From: Metabacillus endolithicus
Lineage (GTDB): Bacteria > Bacillota > Bacilli > Bacillales > Bacillaceae
NCBI RefSeq assembly: GCF_023078335.1
Contig: NZ_CP095551.1
Location: 124,001 to 188,000, forward strand
Reading direction: 5' to 3'
DNA length: 64,000 nucleotides
Part shown: positions 19,607-29,926 of the stretch, one piece after another
How the letters are laid out: the number at the start of each line of letters is the position of its first letter
How positions within the stretch are numbered: position 1 is the first letter of the stretch
Made by a program: the position numbers and the translations under genes
Notes under the pieces: generated by a model
Told to the model about the DNA's origin: nothing
Database searches by the model: none
Seen by the model: only the letters and a program-made list of their open reading frames with translations

Positions 19607-20132
19607 ATGAACAATAAAAATAACAAAATCCCATTCGAAGAGGATAATTACACACATAATATACAAAGAAACAATGAGCGGATGCTTGATCGCAGGGGAT
19701 TTATGAAAACATTAGTTGGTGCTGCTGGTTTATTCGCTGTTTCATCATTACCATGGGGGTACTGTTGCGGCAAAGGAATTAATGGGATTGGCAGACAAAG
19801 AGTACCCTAGAATGAAAATTGCAGATGTAAGTGATATAGCGGTAGGAGACTCTGTGAAATTTACATTTCCAAGTGAACATGACGATGCACTCCTTATTCG
19901 ATTAGGAGAAAATAAATATGTTGCGTATCAAAATGCATGTACCCATTTACGCTGTCCTGTTTTTTGGGTGAAAGAAGAAGGAGAAATGATATGTCCTTGC
20001 CACCACGGGAAATTTGATGTTCACACTGGTGCACCAACAGCTGGGCCACCAAGAAGACCATTACCAGAAATACAAGTAAAGGTTGAAAAAGGTGCTATTT
20101 ATGCAGTGAGGGTGAAGAGATATGAAGCGTAA
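19607..20132 (+). pseudogene. Rieske [2Fe-2S] protein with Tat signal, one frameshift
   Basis: The N-terminus carries a twin-arginine signal (LDRRGFMKTLVGAAGLFAVS) and the C-terminal domain a Rieske centre: CTHLRCPVFW and CPCHHGKFD give the two Cys and two His ligands, followed by a GPPRRPLPE proline loop. It would sit on the outer membrane face, anchored by the uncleaved signal. The frames meet near 19757: removing one G from the GGGGG run gives LPWGTVAAKELMG, so this is probably one intact ~175-residue protein. A Rieske protein in a nitrate reductase cluster suggests electron transfer from menaquinol or a cytochrome. Confidence 0.7.
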
Positions 20133-20322
20133 TTTCTTTCTTCTGTGCGCAACATTATTTTTGAATATCGTTTTTACGCAGTATATGGTTCACCAATATT
20201 TTTATGAAAATTACGTCAATAGTATATTGTTTTGCGGATTGAACTTAGTTCTATTTCCTATTGCACTTACTATCTATAAAATCGATAAGAGGCAAAGAAG
20301 GAGTATCACTGATGAGAAATGA
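20122..20322 (+). CDS. small membrane protein in the nitrate operon
   Basis: A 66-residue product with two hydrophobic helices (FFLLCATLFLNIVF and VNSILFCGLNLVLFPIALTIY) and a basic C-terminus. The ATG overlaps the Rieske gene's end and follows GGTGAAGAGAT. It may be an accessory anchor for the complex, but the family is not recognised. Confidence 0.6.
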   Translation: MKRNFFLLCATLFLNIVFTQYMVHQYFYENYVNSILFCGLNLVLFPIALTIYKIDKRQRRSITDEK

Positions 20323-20623
20323 AACCTATTTAGATTTTTGCTTCATTAGAGAAAAACAGGGGGAATTCTCACAAGAGATTCACAACCTATTTTCTAAGAT
20401 CTTTGTTGGAAAACGGTTGAACTGGTATTTAGATGAAAAAAAGGTTGATGGTTTAGAAGTTATAGTTGCTGAAGTAAAAGGGTTGAGTGATTGGGAATCT
20501 GAAGAAGAGCTCATCGACTATCTCGATGAAAATGCAGATAATCTATTTTGGACCTACCTTCAAGGATATCAACTCTCTATTTTTTCTGATAAGAAAGGGT
20601 GTCAATCCTGTGGAACTCATTGA
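20312..20623 (+). CDS. hypothetical 103-aa protein in the nitrate operon
   Basis: An acidic soluble protein starting MRNETYLDFCFIREKQGEFS and ending DKKGCQSCGTH, where CxxC near the C-terminus could bind metal. The start is set by AGAAGGAGTATCACTG before ATG 20312; the open frame reaches 20261 without a site. It overlaps both neighbours by a few bases. It may be a maturation factor for the Mo/Fe-S proteins, but this is a guess from position. Confidence 0.55.
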   Translation: MRNETYLDFCFIREKQGEFSQEIHNLFSKIFVGKRLNWYLDEKKVDGLEVIVAEVKGLSDWESEEELIDYLDENADNLFWTYLQGYQLSIFSDKKGCQSCGTH

Positions 20624-20900
20624 ATCGCTTGAATTAAATGATTTTATATCAATACCTGTCTTGCTGACAATCCAGGGAAAGGAAGAAGAAGACAAACCAG
20701 CTTGGATGGAAAAAGTGGTTCAACGTGTTGAGTTATGTCCTGATGGTACACACATTCGGCTCTATTTTGATTCTCTACATTTTATTGCTTTTCCAAAAGA
20801 TAGTGTTGTATCAAGAAAAGAAAACACTTGGAGTGCGTTTGATCAAGAGACATTCCTCACCTATTTAATGGAGAAAAAAGGAGAAGATAGTCATGATTAA
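20610..20900 (+). CDS. hypothetical 96-aa protein in the nitrate operon
   Basis: The product is soluble and begins MELIESLELNDFISIPVLL if GTG 20610 is used. AAAGGGTG lies ~10 bp upstream of it. The frame is open further upstream to 20487 inside the preceding gene, where no site is seen. No domain recognised. It overlaps the transporter gene by 8 bp. Confidence 0.5.
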   Translation: MELIESLELNDFISIPVLLTIQGKEEEDKPAWMEKVVQRVELCPDGTHIRLYFDSLHFIAFPKDSVVSRKENTWSAFDQETFLTYLMEKKGEDSHD

Positions 20901-22392
20901 GAAAGTCCAACTACCATTACAAACACTAAATTTAGTTCTTGGCTTTATGGTTTGGGTGATTTTATCTTCGCTTTTACCTTTTATTAAGGAAGACATCGCG
21001 ATTGCCCCTGAGAAGTTAGCTTTAGTAACAGCAATACCGGTTATTTTAGGGTCAATATTGCGTATTCCCCTAGGGTATTATGCAAATTTAATTGGTGCTA
21101 GAAAAGTATTCTTGATTAGCTTTGTTTTATTAATTCCCCCTGTTTACTATATAAGCATTGCTAATTCTCTTACTGATCTACTAATAGGTGGTTTATTCTT
21201 GGGAATTGGAGGGCTGTTTTTTCAGTAGGAGTTACCTCACTACCCAAATATTATCCAAAGGAAAAACACGGATTCGTAAATGGAATCTATGGAGCAGGAA
21301 ATTTTGGAACAGCGATTAGTACGTTTGCGGCACCAGTATTAGCATCAAAATTTGGTTGGTCCTTAACTGTACAATTTTACCTTATTATTCTGGCAATCTT
21401 TATCGTCATAAACTTCTTCCTGGGTGATAAACAAGAGAAAAAAGTGAAGGCACCACTTCTTAAGCAAATAAAAGGTGTATATAAAAATGTTACAATGTGG
21501 CAATTATGTTTATTTTACTTTATTACATTCGGTTCTTTTGTAGCATTCACGATCTATCTTCCTAATTTTCTAGTAATGAACTTTGGATTGGAAAAGGTAG
21601 ATGCAGGCTTAGGACAGCAGGTTTTATCGTGACTGCAACATTAATGAGGCCTGTAGGTGGTTGGTTAGCCGATCGATTTCATCCACTTAAACTATTGATG
21701 TTTGTTTTTGCTGGATTTACGATATCGGCCATTTTACTATCTTTTGCTCCTTCAATGACTTGGTATACAGCGGGGTGTTTAACCATTGCCATATGTGCAG
21801 GAATAGGAAATGGGGTTATCTTTAAGCTTGTACCAACCCTTTTCTCAAAACAGGCAGGAGTTGTTAATGGAATTGTTTCAGCCATGGGTGGATTAGGAGG
21901 ATTTTTCCCGCCACTTATTTTGTCTACGTTATTTAATCTAACTGGACATTATGCAATAGGATTTATGGCATTATCTGAAGTAGCATTAGCAAGCCTTGTT
22001 CTCGTTATTTGGATGTATTATAAAGATAAACTAGGGCTTGCCAATCAGGTTATTAGCCACACAACAGAAGGAATTATGATTACTGATCATAAGGGGAAAA
22101 TTATTTCAGTTAATCCAGCTTTTACAAAGTTGACGGGTTACGAAGGGGAAGAGGTACTTGGTAAAAATCCAAATCTTCTTAAATCAGGTATGCAAGATAA
22201 TAGGTTTTACCAGGAAATGTGGTCGGAAATTGAGAGAAAATTTCATGGCAAGGTGAAATATGGAATCGACGTAAAGACGGAAAGAATTATCTAGAGTGGT
22301 TAACCATTAGTGCAGTTAAAAATGAAGCAGGAGAAATTGTTCAATATGCTGGAATGTTTAGCGATATAACAGAATATAGGAAAGAAGTTTAA
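20893..22392 (+). pseudogene. NarK-type nitrate/nitrite transporter fused to a C-terminal PAS domain, three frameshifts
   Basis: Four frame segments join into ~500 residues. The first ~385 form a 12-helix MFS protein of the NarK/NasA family; visible are [45 protein letters not shown] and the nitrate-signature-like FSKQAGVVNGIVSAMGGLGGF. From VISHTTEGIMITDHKGKI onward is a PAS domain ending in GMFSDITEYRKEV. The breaks near 21219, 21613 and 22252 are each repaired by one extra base in a G, G or A run, so one intact gene is likely. AAAGGAGAAGATAGTC precedes the ATG. A soluble sensor domain on a nitrate transporter is unusual. Confidence 0.7.
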
Positions 22393-23100
22393 TTCAAGTA
22401 ATTTCAAAATGTAATAATATAATCTGAAAAAGAACTAATTCCTTGGAAAAGTGGTTTGTTCTTTTAAGTTTATCAATCATCCATAATCATCGCGATTTTA
22501 GGTGACTTTCCATCGTCTCATTTTTTCTGATAAAACTATATTAGTTTACTAAAGTGTATTATTTATTGTTAAGTAATATATATCTTCAAAAAACAAAATA
22601 TATATTACAGTTAATATGTAGGGAGTTAGAGTGAGTTTATATGTAGAAGTAAAAAGTAAGGAATAAAGTAAAATACGCGCAGATTGAGAAAGAACATTTT
22701 ACGCGCAAGGTGAACTTGTAATTGCAAATTATTAGGAGTAACAAGATAAATTATAAATCTCTTGAAGATAAACAAATACAACCCTAGCCTACGAGTTTGT
22801 TTACTTAAAAGTAAGCATCTGGAATGCCCATTAGATGAATTAATTTTGGGTAGAAGATTGAATTCTTTAATTACAGGCATGGTCGTGGTATTTGAGGATC
22901 AGATTAAAGAAAATAAAATAATAACGATGATATTGAATGAGACGAATGAATCAATCAAAATATAAACAGTTTTCATTAAATATTTAGCTATTTCTAAATT
23001 GTCCTTTTGGTTTTATTGTTAATAGCTGGACAAATCCTAAGTGTGAATAACTTAAACTTTTGACTAAGCATTGAATTTACCCTTGCTTTATAGTTTCTAG
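22393..23100. other. intergenic, no firm gene
   Basis: A 67-codon frame at 22762-22965 (TTG start, no ribosome site) is the only open stretch and is not convincing. No strong hairpin seen. Confidence 0.4.
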
Positions 23101-23101
23101 C

Positions 23102-23597
23102 TCCTTCACTGAACTAGTAGCTTCATCAGCTGAAGAATTAACTGCAATTACGGAGCAAACTAGCAAAGCTACAGAATCCATTACAGAGTGCGTCCAACAA
23201 GTTGCAAATGGCGCAGAACATGCAACTAACAATGTTCAATAGAGTGCGACAGCCTTGAAGAAGTTACTACTGGAGTACAATCTAGAGGTAAATTGATGTA
23301 GAAGAGGGGTAAAATTTCGTAAAACTGGCTGAAGGTAACTTCAAAGAAATATATAGGTATATGGAACAGTTATCGGAACAAATAAATGATATGGCAGCAA
23401 CAGCTCAAGAAATTTCTGCTAGTACACAAGAGGTTTCTGCAACAGTAACAGGCATTACAAAAGTTTCTAAAGAGACTTCCATGCACTCACAAAATGTAGC
23501 TGCTTCAGCAGAAGAACAGCTTGCTTCAATGGAAGAGATAACAGCTTCTGCTAACTCATTATCTAATTTAGCTGAGAAATTTCAAAATAATCAATAG
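23102..23597 (+). pseudogene. methyl-accepting chemotaxis protein, signalling-domain remnant
   Basis: Two pieces of an MCP cytoplasmic domain. The first encodes SSAEELTAITEQTSKATESI and AEHATNNVQ and then a stop. The second (from 23361) encodes MAATAQEISASTQEVSATVT ... SAEEQLASMEEITASANSLS, a typical methylation-helix C-terminus ending in KFQNNQ. Periplasmic, membrane and HAMP parts are missing and the middle contains stops, so it is a remnant. Confidence 0.6.
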
Positions 23598-23640
23598 GTT
23601 TAAAGTTTAAAGTTAAAGAATTAATATATTTATCATTAGA

Positions 23641-23677
23641 AAGGCCTGTATCTATGGAAATAGAACAGGCTTTTTTA
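23641..23677 (+). terminator. terminator after the MCP remnant
   Basis: GCCTGT / ACAGGC stem followed by TTTTTT. Confidence 0.7.
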
Positions 23678-23870
23678 TAGGAATTCCTTGTGACAATAGT
23701 GAAGAATATGGAGAATAGAAGTTATTAACGGGCAATTTTAATTAGAAAATTTATGAGGAAATTTTATTTTATGCAAAGTATAGGTATTTGTTTAGATGTC
23801 CCCATTTTAAATAAACGGGAACATCTTTGAATTAATTTGATCAAAGGTGTATTATTGTATTATTTTTTAA

Positions 23871-24164
23871 TTAATATACCACTTTAATTGGATCAACAGC
23901 TAAAATATTAACTCCATTTAATTCAATCCAAATATAAGAATGATCAACTTCTAACCCACTAACATTTGTAATTGTGGAATGAATCTCTTCTTGTGTTTCA
24001 AAGCTAGTTGTTCCAAGAAATCCATTTGGCTGAATTAGATCCTCTGCTAGGTTTATAGAAATTGTGGTATCGTTCTGAGATAAATAAGCTGCTTGACTTT
24101 CTTGTGGTATGGTAAGACAGACTAAAGTTAAACCAAATAATAAAGTCAATAATTTAAATTTCAT
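23871..24164 (-). CDS. small secreted protein, unknown
   Basis: A 97-residue product with a signal peptide (MKFKLLTLLFGLTLVCLTIP, cleavage probably after SQA) and a mature domain rich in polar beta-type sequence. The start ATG directly follows the stop of the HD-GYP gene and has AAAGGGGAAC upstream, so the two are co-transcribed. No family recognised. Confidence 0.65.
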   Translation of the reverse strand: MKFKLLTLLFGLTLVCLTIPQESQAAYLSQNDTTISINLAEDLIQPNGFLGTTSFETQEEIHSTITNVSGLEVDHSYIWIELNGVNILAVDPIKVVY

Positions 24165-25112
24165 TTAAAGTTCCCCTTTCTTTTGAATGAACAAAAAGGC
24201 ATCGACCACCTCAGGATGAAACAAACGTCCTCTCTCTTTCTTAATTTCTTCTAGAGCTGATTCTAAGGGGCGTCCTTGACTATAAACACGTACACTAGTC
24301 ATAGCATCAAATGAATCTATGACTGCAACAATATTGGCTAAAAATGAGATATCATCACCTTTTAGGCCTTTGGGATATCCTGTGCCGTTATATCTTTCAT
24401 GGTGTTGTTCTACAATCGTGCTCGCTTTTTCTAATATAGGAATCCCAGTTTTCTTTAAAAGTGTAAATTTCCATAAATAGTATGGAGTTTCATCTCTTCA
24501 TACTCCTCGACTTTGTTTGCCAGGCTTATTCAATATGCGATCTGGAACTTTTGTTTTCCCTATGTCGTGTAAGAATGAACCGAAGTTTAATTCCAACATT
24601 GCTTCCGATGAAAGTCCCATTACTTCGCCAACTTTCATAGAGAGGTCCTTAATTCGACTACAATGGTCTGCAGTATATCCATCTTTTTCCTCTACCGTTA
24701 CTGCAAGGTCCATATATTCCTTTACCTGTTCATCGACACTGTCATACATGCTATCAGAAGAGATGTATAAAAATTCTGTTTCTCCTATAGCTTTAAATAA
24801 GGTGTCTTCTAAAATAGGATCCATGATAAGATGATCTCCTATTGAAGCTATCTTTAATGTGTCTTTTTCTTTCCACGAAAGAGATCCTTTAAGGATGTAA
24901 ACAAATTCAAGACCATCCCATCCAGCGATAGGACCAACTGCCCAACGGTTACCATCTCCAAGTCTATGATGAAGGATGTCTAATCCCTTTTTTTCAGTTA
25001 GCTGACGAATCGTAACACCATTAATGCTAGTCTCATTTTTATATCCCCCGTAAGGGATATGGATAATGTTGTTGTTTTTAGAATTCAATGCCCTAGTAGT
25101 CCTTTCGTTCAT
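24165..25112 (-). pseudogene. cupin-like plus HD-GYP domain protein (c-di-GMP phosphodiesterase type), two frameshifts
   Basis: The repaired protein is ~315 residues. The N-terminal ~120 residues look like a cupin-type sensor fold. The C-terminal domain has the HD motif (GSFLHDIGKTKVPDRIL) and the GYP motif region (HHERYNGTGYPKGLKG) of HD-GYP phosphodiesterases, then FDAMTSVRVY. Frames change near 24505 and near 24460; the second is repaired by one A (YGKFTLLKK). HD-GYP proteins hydrolyse cyclic di-GMP. The GGDEF protein next door (25819) is the opposing type of activity. Confidence 0.65.
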
Positions 25113-25818
25113 TTCTGATCAATTATACAACCTTCTTATCACTTCGACAATATATGACAAAAATGAAATTTATGGTCAACTAAAGATCTGATAAAATTTA
25201 TTATCTCCTTAATTTATACTTAATATTTAATTCCTTTATCTAATAAGAAAGGGTATTGATGCAAACAAGAGGGGAAGGGCGAGAGTGAAATATCACCAAA
25301 ACTATTTTGAAAATTGTATACCATGTAATTCACAGCGAAAAAGGTATAGCATACAATTAACAATGCTTTAGTGGTTTCGGATCCAGGTTTCTTAAGCCAC
25401 TGAATAGGCAAAACTAGATGGAGTATCTGTTTATAATTCTCCAACAAAAGGTTGATAGCGAGTAGCACACTTAAGATATAAATACAAAACTTATCTTTCT
25501 GTGATTATTTAGAGCTATTGAAGCAACTGAGGTCACTATTACCCTGAACAAATGCATTTATAGGAAGTGTTTTTTGGTTTCCAAAAGGTTCTCTTTAAAA
25601 AAGGTAGAGGGAGTCAAAATCGACTCTTTGAATAAAATAATATGCTGTTTCTTAATTGAATGAATAAAATACAGAGTTATATTTTTCTTGCCTAAATCTT
25701 CTTACTTGGTATTTGAGTATAATTACATCTATTTAGAATAGAGAAAAAAATCCTGATTAAAATAATCATACAATTTCTTTAATCAGGACTTTAAGGTTCC
25801 ATAAAAAACTCATAATCT
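25113..25818. other. intergenic, one doubtful frame
   Basis: A minus-strand frame of 82 codons (25220-25468) is moderately hydrophobic but has no ribosome site. A hairpin with AAAATCCTGATTAAA / TTTAATCAGGACTTT arms lies at 25746-25792 and can terminate the GGDEF transcript. Confidence 0.4.
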
Positions 25819-27136
25819 TTAACTATAAAACTTCACCTGTGCTCTTCCATTTTCTTTCGCTTTATACAGTGCTTTATCAGCATTACAAACCAATGTTTGA
25901 GGTACTAGTTCCATCCTTAAAGTAACATGCTATGCCAATTGAAGAGGTTGTTTGGAAAGTATGACCTTCAATATACCAAGGTTCCTGCAGTTTTTTTGCG
26001 ATTCGTTCCCCAATTATTTGAGCTTCTGTAGAACTTGATAAGTTAGAGAGAATGATAGCAAATTCATCTCCCCCTATTCTAGCAAGTATATCTGTATCAC
26101 GAAGAATATTTTGAATTCTCCTTGTGAGCATCACGAGAAGCATATCCCCAATGTGATGACCCAATTTATCATTTATATTTTTAAAATAATCGATATCTAG
26201 ATACATTAAGGCTAATAATTGATTTGTATCGTTTGCTCGAGAGATTTCGGATGAAAGTTTTTCCATAAAATAACGACGATTTGGTATATTTGTTAAATAA
26301 TCATAGTAGGCCAACGTTTCTAATTGGGATTGAAAATGTTTACGCTGAATAATATCTCTAGCAACTAAAACTAGTTTTTCAAAATCCCCATTCTCGTTAT
26401 AAATGGTGTTTACATTTGCCTCAAGCCAGATATATTGACCATCTCTTTTAAGAAATTGATATTCAAAGATATTATGATTTTCTTTGCCAAGTACCAATTC
26501 TTTGAAAGCCTTTTTTATAGGTCTGTACTGATTTGGATGAATGTACTCAATTAGTTTAGCTATTTCTCGATTTATATAATCTTTATAAGAATAACCAGTT
26601 ATTTTCTCAAAGGAAGGAGATAGATACTTAATAATTCCTTTATGATTTACTGTTATAAGTATATCCTTCATATTTTCAGCTATAAAACGGTAGTTAGATT
26701 CACTTACTTTTAATGATTCTTCCGCCTTTTTTCTTTCCGTTATCTCTCTACTAACAATAATTAAATGGCTTTTATTACTATTTTTATCAAATACCGGTGT
26801 TTTAATAACTTCCCAAGTTCTTGTAATACCATCGGGAGTTTGAAAAGATTTCTCAATTTGAATTGCTTCACCATTTTCCCATGCCGCTTTATCTGTCTCC
26901 ATATTAAAAATAAAGTTATGTCGATGAGCAGGGAAAATCTCCGCTAGCTCCAAGTCAGTTTTTCCAATATAGGGAAAGTCATCCTCCATACCATAGGAGT
27001 TAAGAACTAGTTTATTTGTTACAAGCCATCTGCTGTAACCATCTTTTAAAACTATAAACTCAGGAATTAAATCTATCAATAATCGAAGCTGTGGTTCATA
27101 TGTTGTAAGGGTCGATAGGTATTTAATGTATTCCAT
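25819..27136 (-). pseudogene. PAS-PAS-GGDEF diguanylate cyclase, one frameshift near the end
   Basis: About 440 residues when repaired. Two PAS/PAC units (roughly 15-140 and 145-265; REITERKK and ARDIIQRKH are the PAC ends) precede a GGDEF domain with DYLTNIPNRRYF, YLDIDYFKNIND and the signature RIGGDEFAIIL. The intact signature indicates c-di-GMP synthesis. The frame stops after TSNIGL; the next frame continues VCNADKALYKAKENGRAQV, the normal C-terminus, to a stop at 25819. Only the final helix is affected. No RxxD inhibitory site is obvious. Confidence 0.75.
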
Positions 27137-27734
27137 ATGTTCTCCTTTTTCTAGCTGTGTATATATCTATTTTACAATATTCTATTGTATAAAAACAGAT
27201 GGTAACGGGATTAAAGAACTATAAAAATATAATGAGGATACAATTTAATTATTAGAATAAACTTTGTCTGATTTGAAGAAGTACGAAGAAGGCCTGAGAA
27301 GGCAAAAACTAAAAATGTTTATCCTGATGTAGGCGTAGCGTTTCGTTCTTATTGGTTTTTCAATGAATTTATATGTCACTTATCAAACGAAAATTTTCAC
27401 AAATAAGTGTACTTAAAATCTAAGGGATAGTTTAAAAAGAACAACAGCTAACAAAACAAAGTCATTTGCTGTATTGGATTATTAGGTACTCGTCTTTGGC
27501 GTAACTAGCTAAAAATGAAGCTCGATAATAAACTTATATTAGTATGTTTTTTATATTTGTAGTCATTTGAAATCCTCCATGATAATAGTAAAAGCTACTT
27601 AGTGTTCTTGAAACTGTCTTTTATATTTGGGGATAACTACAGCATCGCGGTTTTAATAGGAGAATTTAGTATGATTTTGATAAAAAAACAGAAAATTGTT
27701 GATATAAACAATGCTAAATAAAATATTACTTGGT
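27137..27734. other. intergenic, no gene seen
   Basis: AT-rich, no convincing frame on either strand and no strong hairpin. Confidence 0.4.
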
Positions 27735-27851
27735 TTATTTCTTTACTTTCTGTTCTTCTAGGAATTTGATAAATTCCTCTTTAGTTATTCCAGATTCCAA
27801 GGCTAGTTTTACTAACTCTAAAATTTCTTTACTTTTTACTTTTCCTATCAT
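27735..27851 (-). CDS. SinI-type anti-repressor domain peptide (38 aa)
   Basis: The minus strand encodes MIGKVKSKEILELVKLALES followed by GITKEEFIKFLEEQ. This fits the SinI/SinR dimerisation domain pattern (helix, LALESGITKEEF turn, helix). ATG 27851 has GGAGTGATTGAGA just upstream. In Bacillus subtilis SinI binds SinR and relieves repression of biofilm matrix genes. No SinR partner is visible nearby, so it is an orphan that could act in trans. Too short for usual cut-offs. Confidence 0.6.
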   Translation of the reverse strand: MIGKVKSKEILELVKLALESGITKEEFIKFLEEQKVKK

Positions 27852-28316
27852 TCTCAATCACTCCAAATCTAAGGATTTAAACATTAGTTTAACTTATCGT
27901 TCGGAACATTCCAGGAAGCTTTTTTTATAAGGAACAAGGTTTTAAGTTTAATAAAATTCTTTTTTCCTTTTCTATTTCCCTAATTAAAAACAAAAATTAA
28001 GTCATACATTTAGTAAATGTTAATACTTACACTGATTACAAAAGCATTAAAATAAACTTATAGAGAAACACAATTATAATTATGCAAGATTATATACAAT
28101 AATTAAAGCAATTTGACAATATTACTAATATTAAGACGAAAGAAAACAAAAATCACTGTTTTATTTATGAACTGTGGTTCTACGCGAAATAGTATCTATA
28201 ATGATTTTAAGATTACCTGATACAAGAGTCACTTATATAAAGAAAAGGAGAGACCTCCCACTTTTGAGAGAGTGAAGAGGGTAGGTGAGGTAAAGGGTTT
28301 CAGCCTACTACGCTTT

Positions 28317-28445
28317 TTATTTCTTATTAATATCTTCTCCAAGTTTTCTAGCAACACTCCACATTGCCTTTTTTACATACCATTGTTCTGAACTTTTTAG
28401 TAAAGGTTGTTTTGGTTCTATATTTGTTAATTTGTCAGTGAACAT
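28317..28445 (-). CDS. small hypothetical protein (42 aa)
   Basis: The frame encodes MFTDKLTNIEPKQPLLKSSE and continues to KLGEDINKK. Composition is protein-like with an amphipathic C-terminal helix, but the ribosome site is poor. No family recognised. Confidence 0.3.
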   Translation of the reverse strand: MFTDKLTNIEPKQPLLKSSEQWYVKKAMWSVARKLGEDINKK

Positions 28446-28679
28446 TCCAAGGAAATAGTGCAGGATTAGTCTTCATCAAAGCGTGAATGTCTAATAGCAT
28501 TTGCTTTTTTTATGTAAAAGGCCATATTCTTGAACAGGAGAAGGAAATATTATATAGAGTTTAAATCACTTTTTTTAATTATTTTTTAATATATTTAGAA
28601 AAATTGTTGAACATGCGTATAAATTTGATTTGATCTTTTAAATCGTCTTAAATAATGAATAAAAAATAAGGAGGCTATT

Positions 28680-29626
28680 ATGACTATTTCACGTGATCAA
28701 CAGCTTTCAATTTATGATAAATCTCGAGAGCTTAAAAAAGAGTTTAACCAGTTAGTTGATGAATTTACAGAAGGTTTGTGGAGGTATTGTCTTTATCTAA
28801 CTGGTTCACATTGGGATGGGGAAGATTTGTATCAAGAGACGATGGTAAAGGCGCTTGGTAACATATATCAACGATGGCATCCAACAAACCCAAAACCATA
28901 TTTATACAGAATAGCGACTAATACATGGATTGATCACTGTCGTAAAGAAAAAAGAATAATTGGTAGTCTAGAGGAAGAAGAAGTTCCAGCAGAAGAAAAT
29001 CCTGATACTTTAGATGTTGAAGAAGCTCTTAATCATCTTATTAGCCTTTTTACTCCTAGACAATGTGCTGTTTTTCTACTTATGGAGGTATTTTCCTTTA
29101 CAGCTAAAGAAGTGGCTGGTATTGTTCAGACAACTCCAGGTGCTGTTTATGCAACTTTGCAACGCATGCGAACAAAATTGAAAAACCAACCACCTAAATC
29201 AAATTCAAAGCCTGATTCTACATTAAATTCAATAAAAAGTGAGGATACAACTATTAAAAAATACTTAAATGCATTGAATAATGGTGATCTTGAAGGAGTA
29301 CTGTCTATTTTTAGTGACAATGCTCATAACGAAGCTTCATTAGGTTTCCAGGAGTTTACTAAGGATGAAATGCGCTCTGGATCGATGCAGTTTGGTTTAC
29401 CTGGTTTCGTACTGAAAGGTACCAACTTTGGGGGAGAAATGTCATTGTTGTATTTTATGATGGAGAACAAGGTCCAGAAGTTCACGATATTCAGTATCAA
29501 GAAATTGAAAATGGGAAAATTGTTCTTCATCGTAGTTATTATTTTAGGAAGGAATTCATGTTTGCTGCCTCTGAAGAGTTAGGTTACCCAGTTCAAATTG
29601 ATAAACCTGTTGTTGATTGGAATTAG
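28680..29626 (+). pseudogene. ECF-type sigma factor with C-terminal SnoaL-like domain, one frameshift
   Basis: Residues 1-165 form sigma-70 region 2 (YCLYLTGSHWDGEDLYQETM) and region 4 (SLFTPRQCAVFLLMEVFSFT, then TPGAVYATLQRMR). A C-terminal extension (IKKYLNALNNGDLEGVLSIF) resembles the SnoaL/NTF2-like tails of ECF41/SigJ-type factors, which act as built-in regulators. The frame changes near 29430; one extra T gives NFWGRNVIVVFYDGEQGPEV and continues to a TAG at 29626, so the full ~315 residues may be intact. The ATG follows AAGGAGG. No anti-sigma gene is adjacent. Confidence 0.75.
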
Positions 29627-29926
29627 GGATAGAAAAGATGAGGAAATTGAATCCATTTAATATACTCGATCTTCAAGAAAAGGACGCACTATGTGCTTTC
29701 TACGTGTTATATAAAGTATTTGTTCAGTGTGTAAAGAAAAGCACATTATCTCCCCTATTTAGCTAAATTAGATATTCGAAAACTTTAAAGAGATAAAAAT
29801 ACTAATTCAAAATTTTTGTATGAACTGTTAGGTTATATTGAAATTCAAAATTTTTTTATCTTTTAAAAGTTGGAATGTGACACATAAATATAATAGATAA
29901 AATACTAAATACTTTGGAGGTAAGCG

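Noticed and set aside
22762..22965. 67-codon plus-strand frame
   Set aside because: TTG start without a ribosome site, no family match and composition close to the surrounding non-coding DNA.
25220..25468. 82-codon minus-strand frame, hydrophobic
   Set aside because: No ribosome site and no recognised family; kept only as a note in the intergenic entry.
27730..27930. 66-codon plus-strand frame
   Set aside because: Antisense to the SinI-like gene, whose minus-strand reading has both a ribosome site and a family match.
28255..28310. Purine-rich GAGAGACCTCCC...GGTAGGTGAGG stretch considered as a riboswitch or small RNA
   Set aside because: Only short complementary pieces, no known aptamer core and no gene directly downstream in the same direction.
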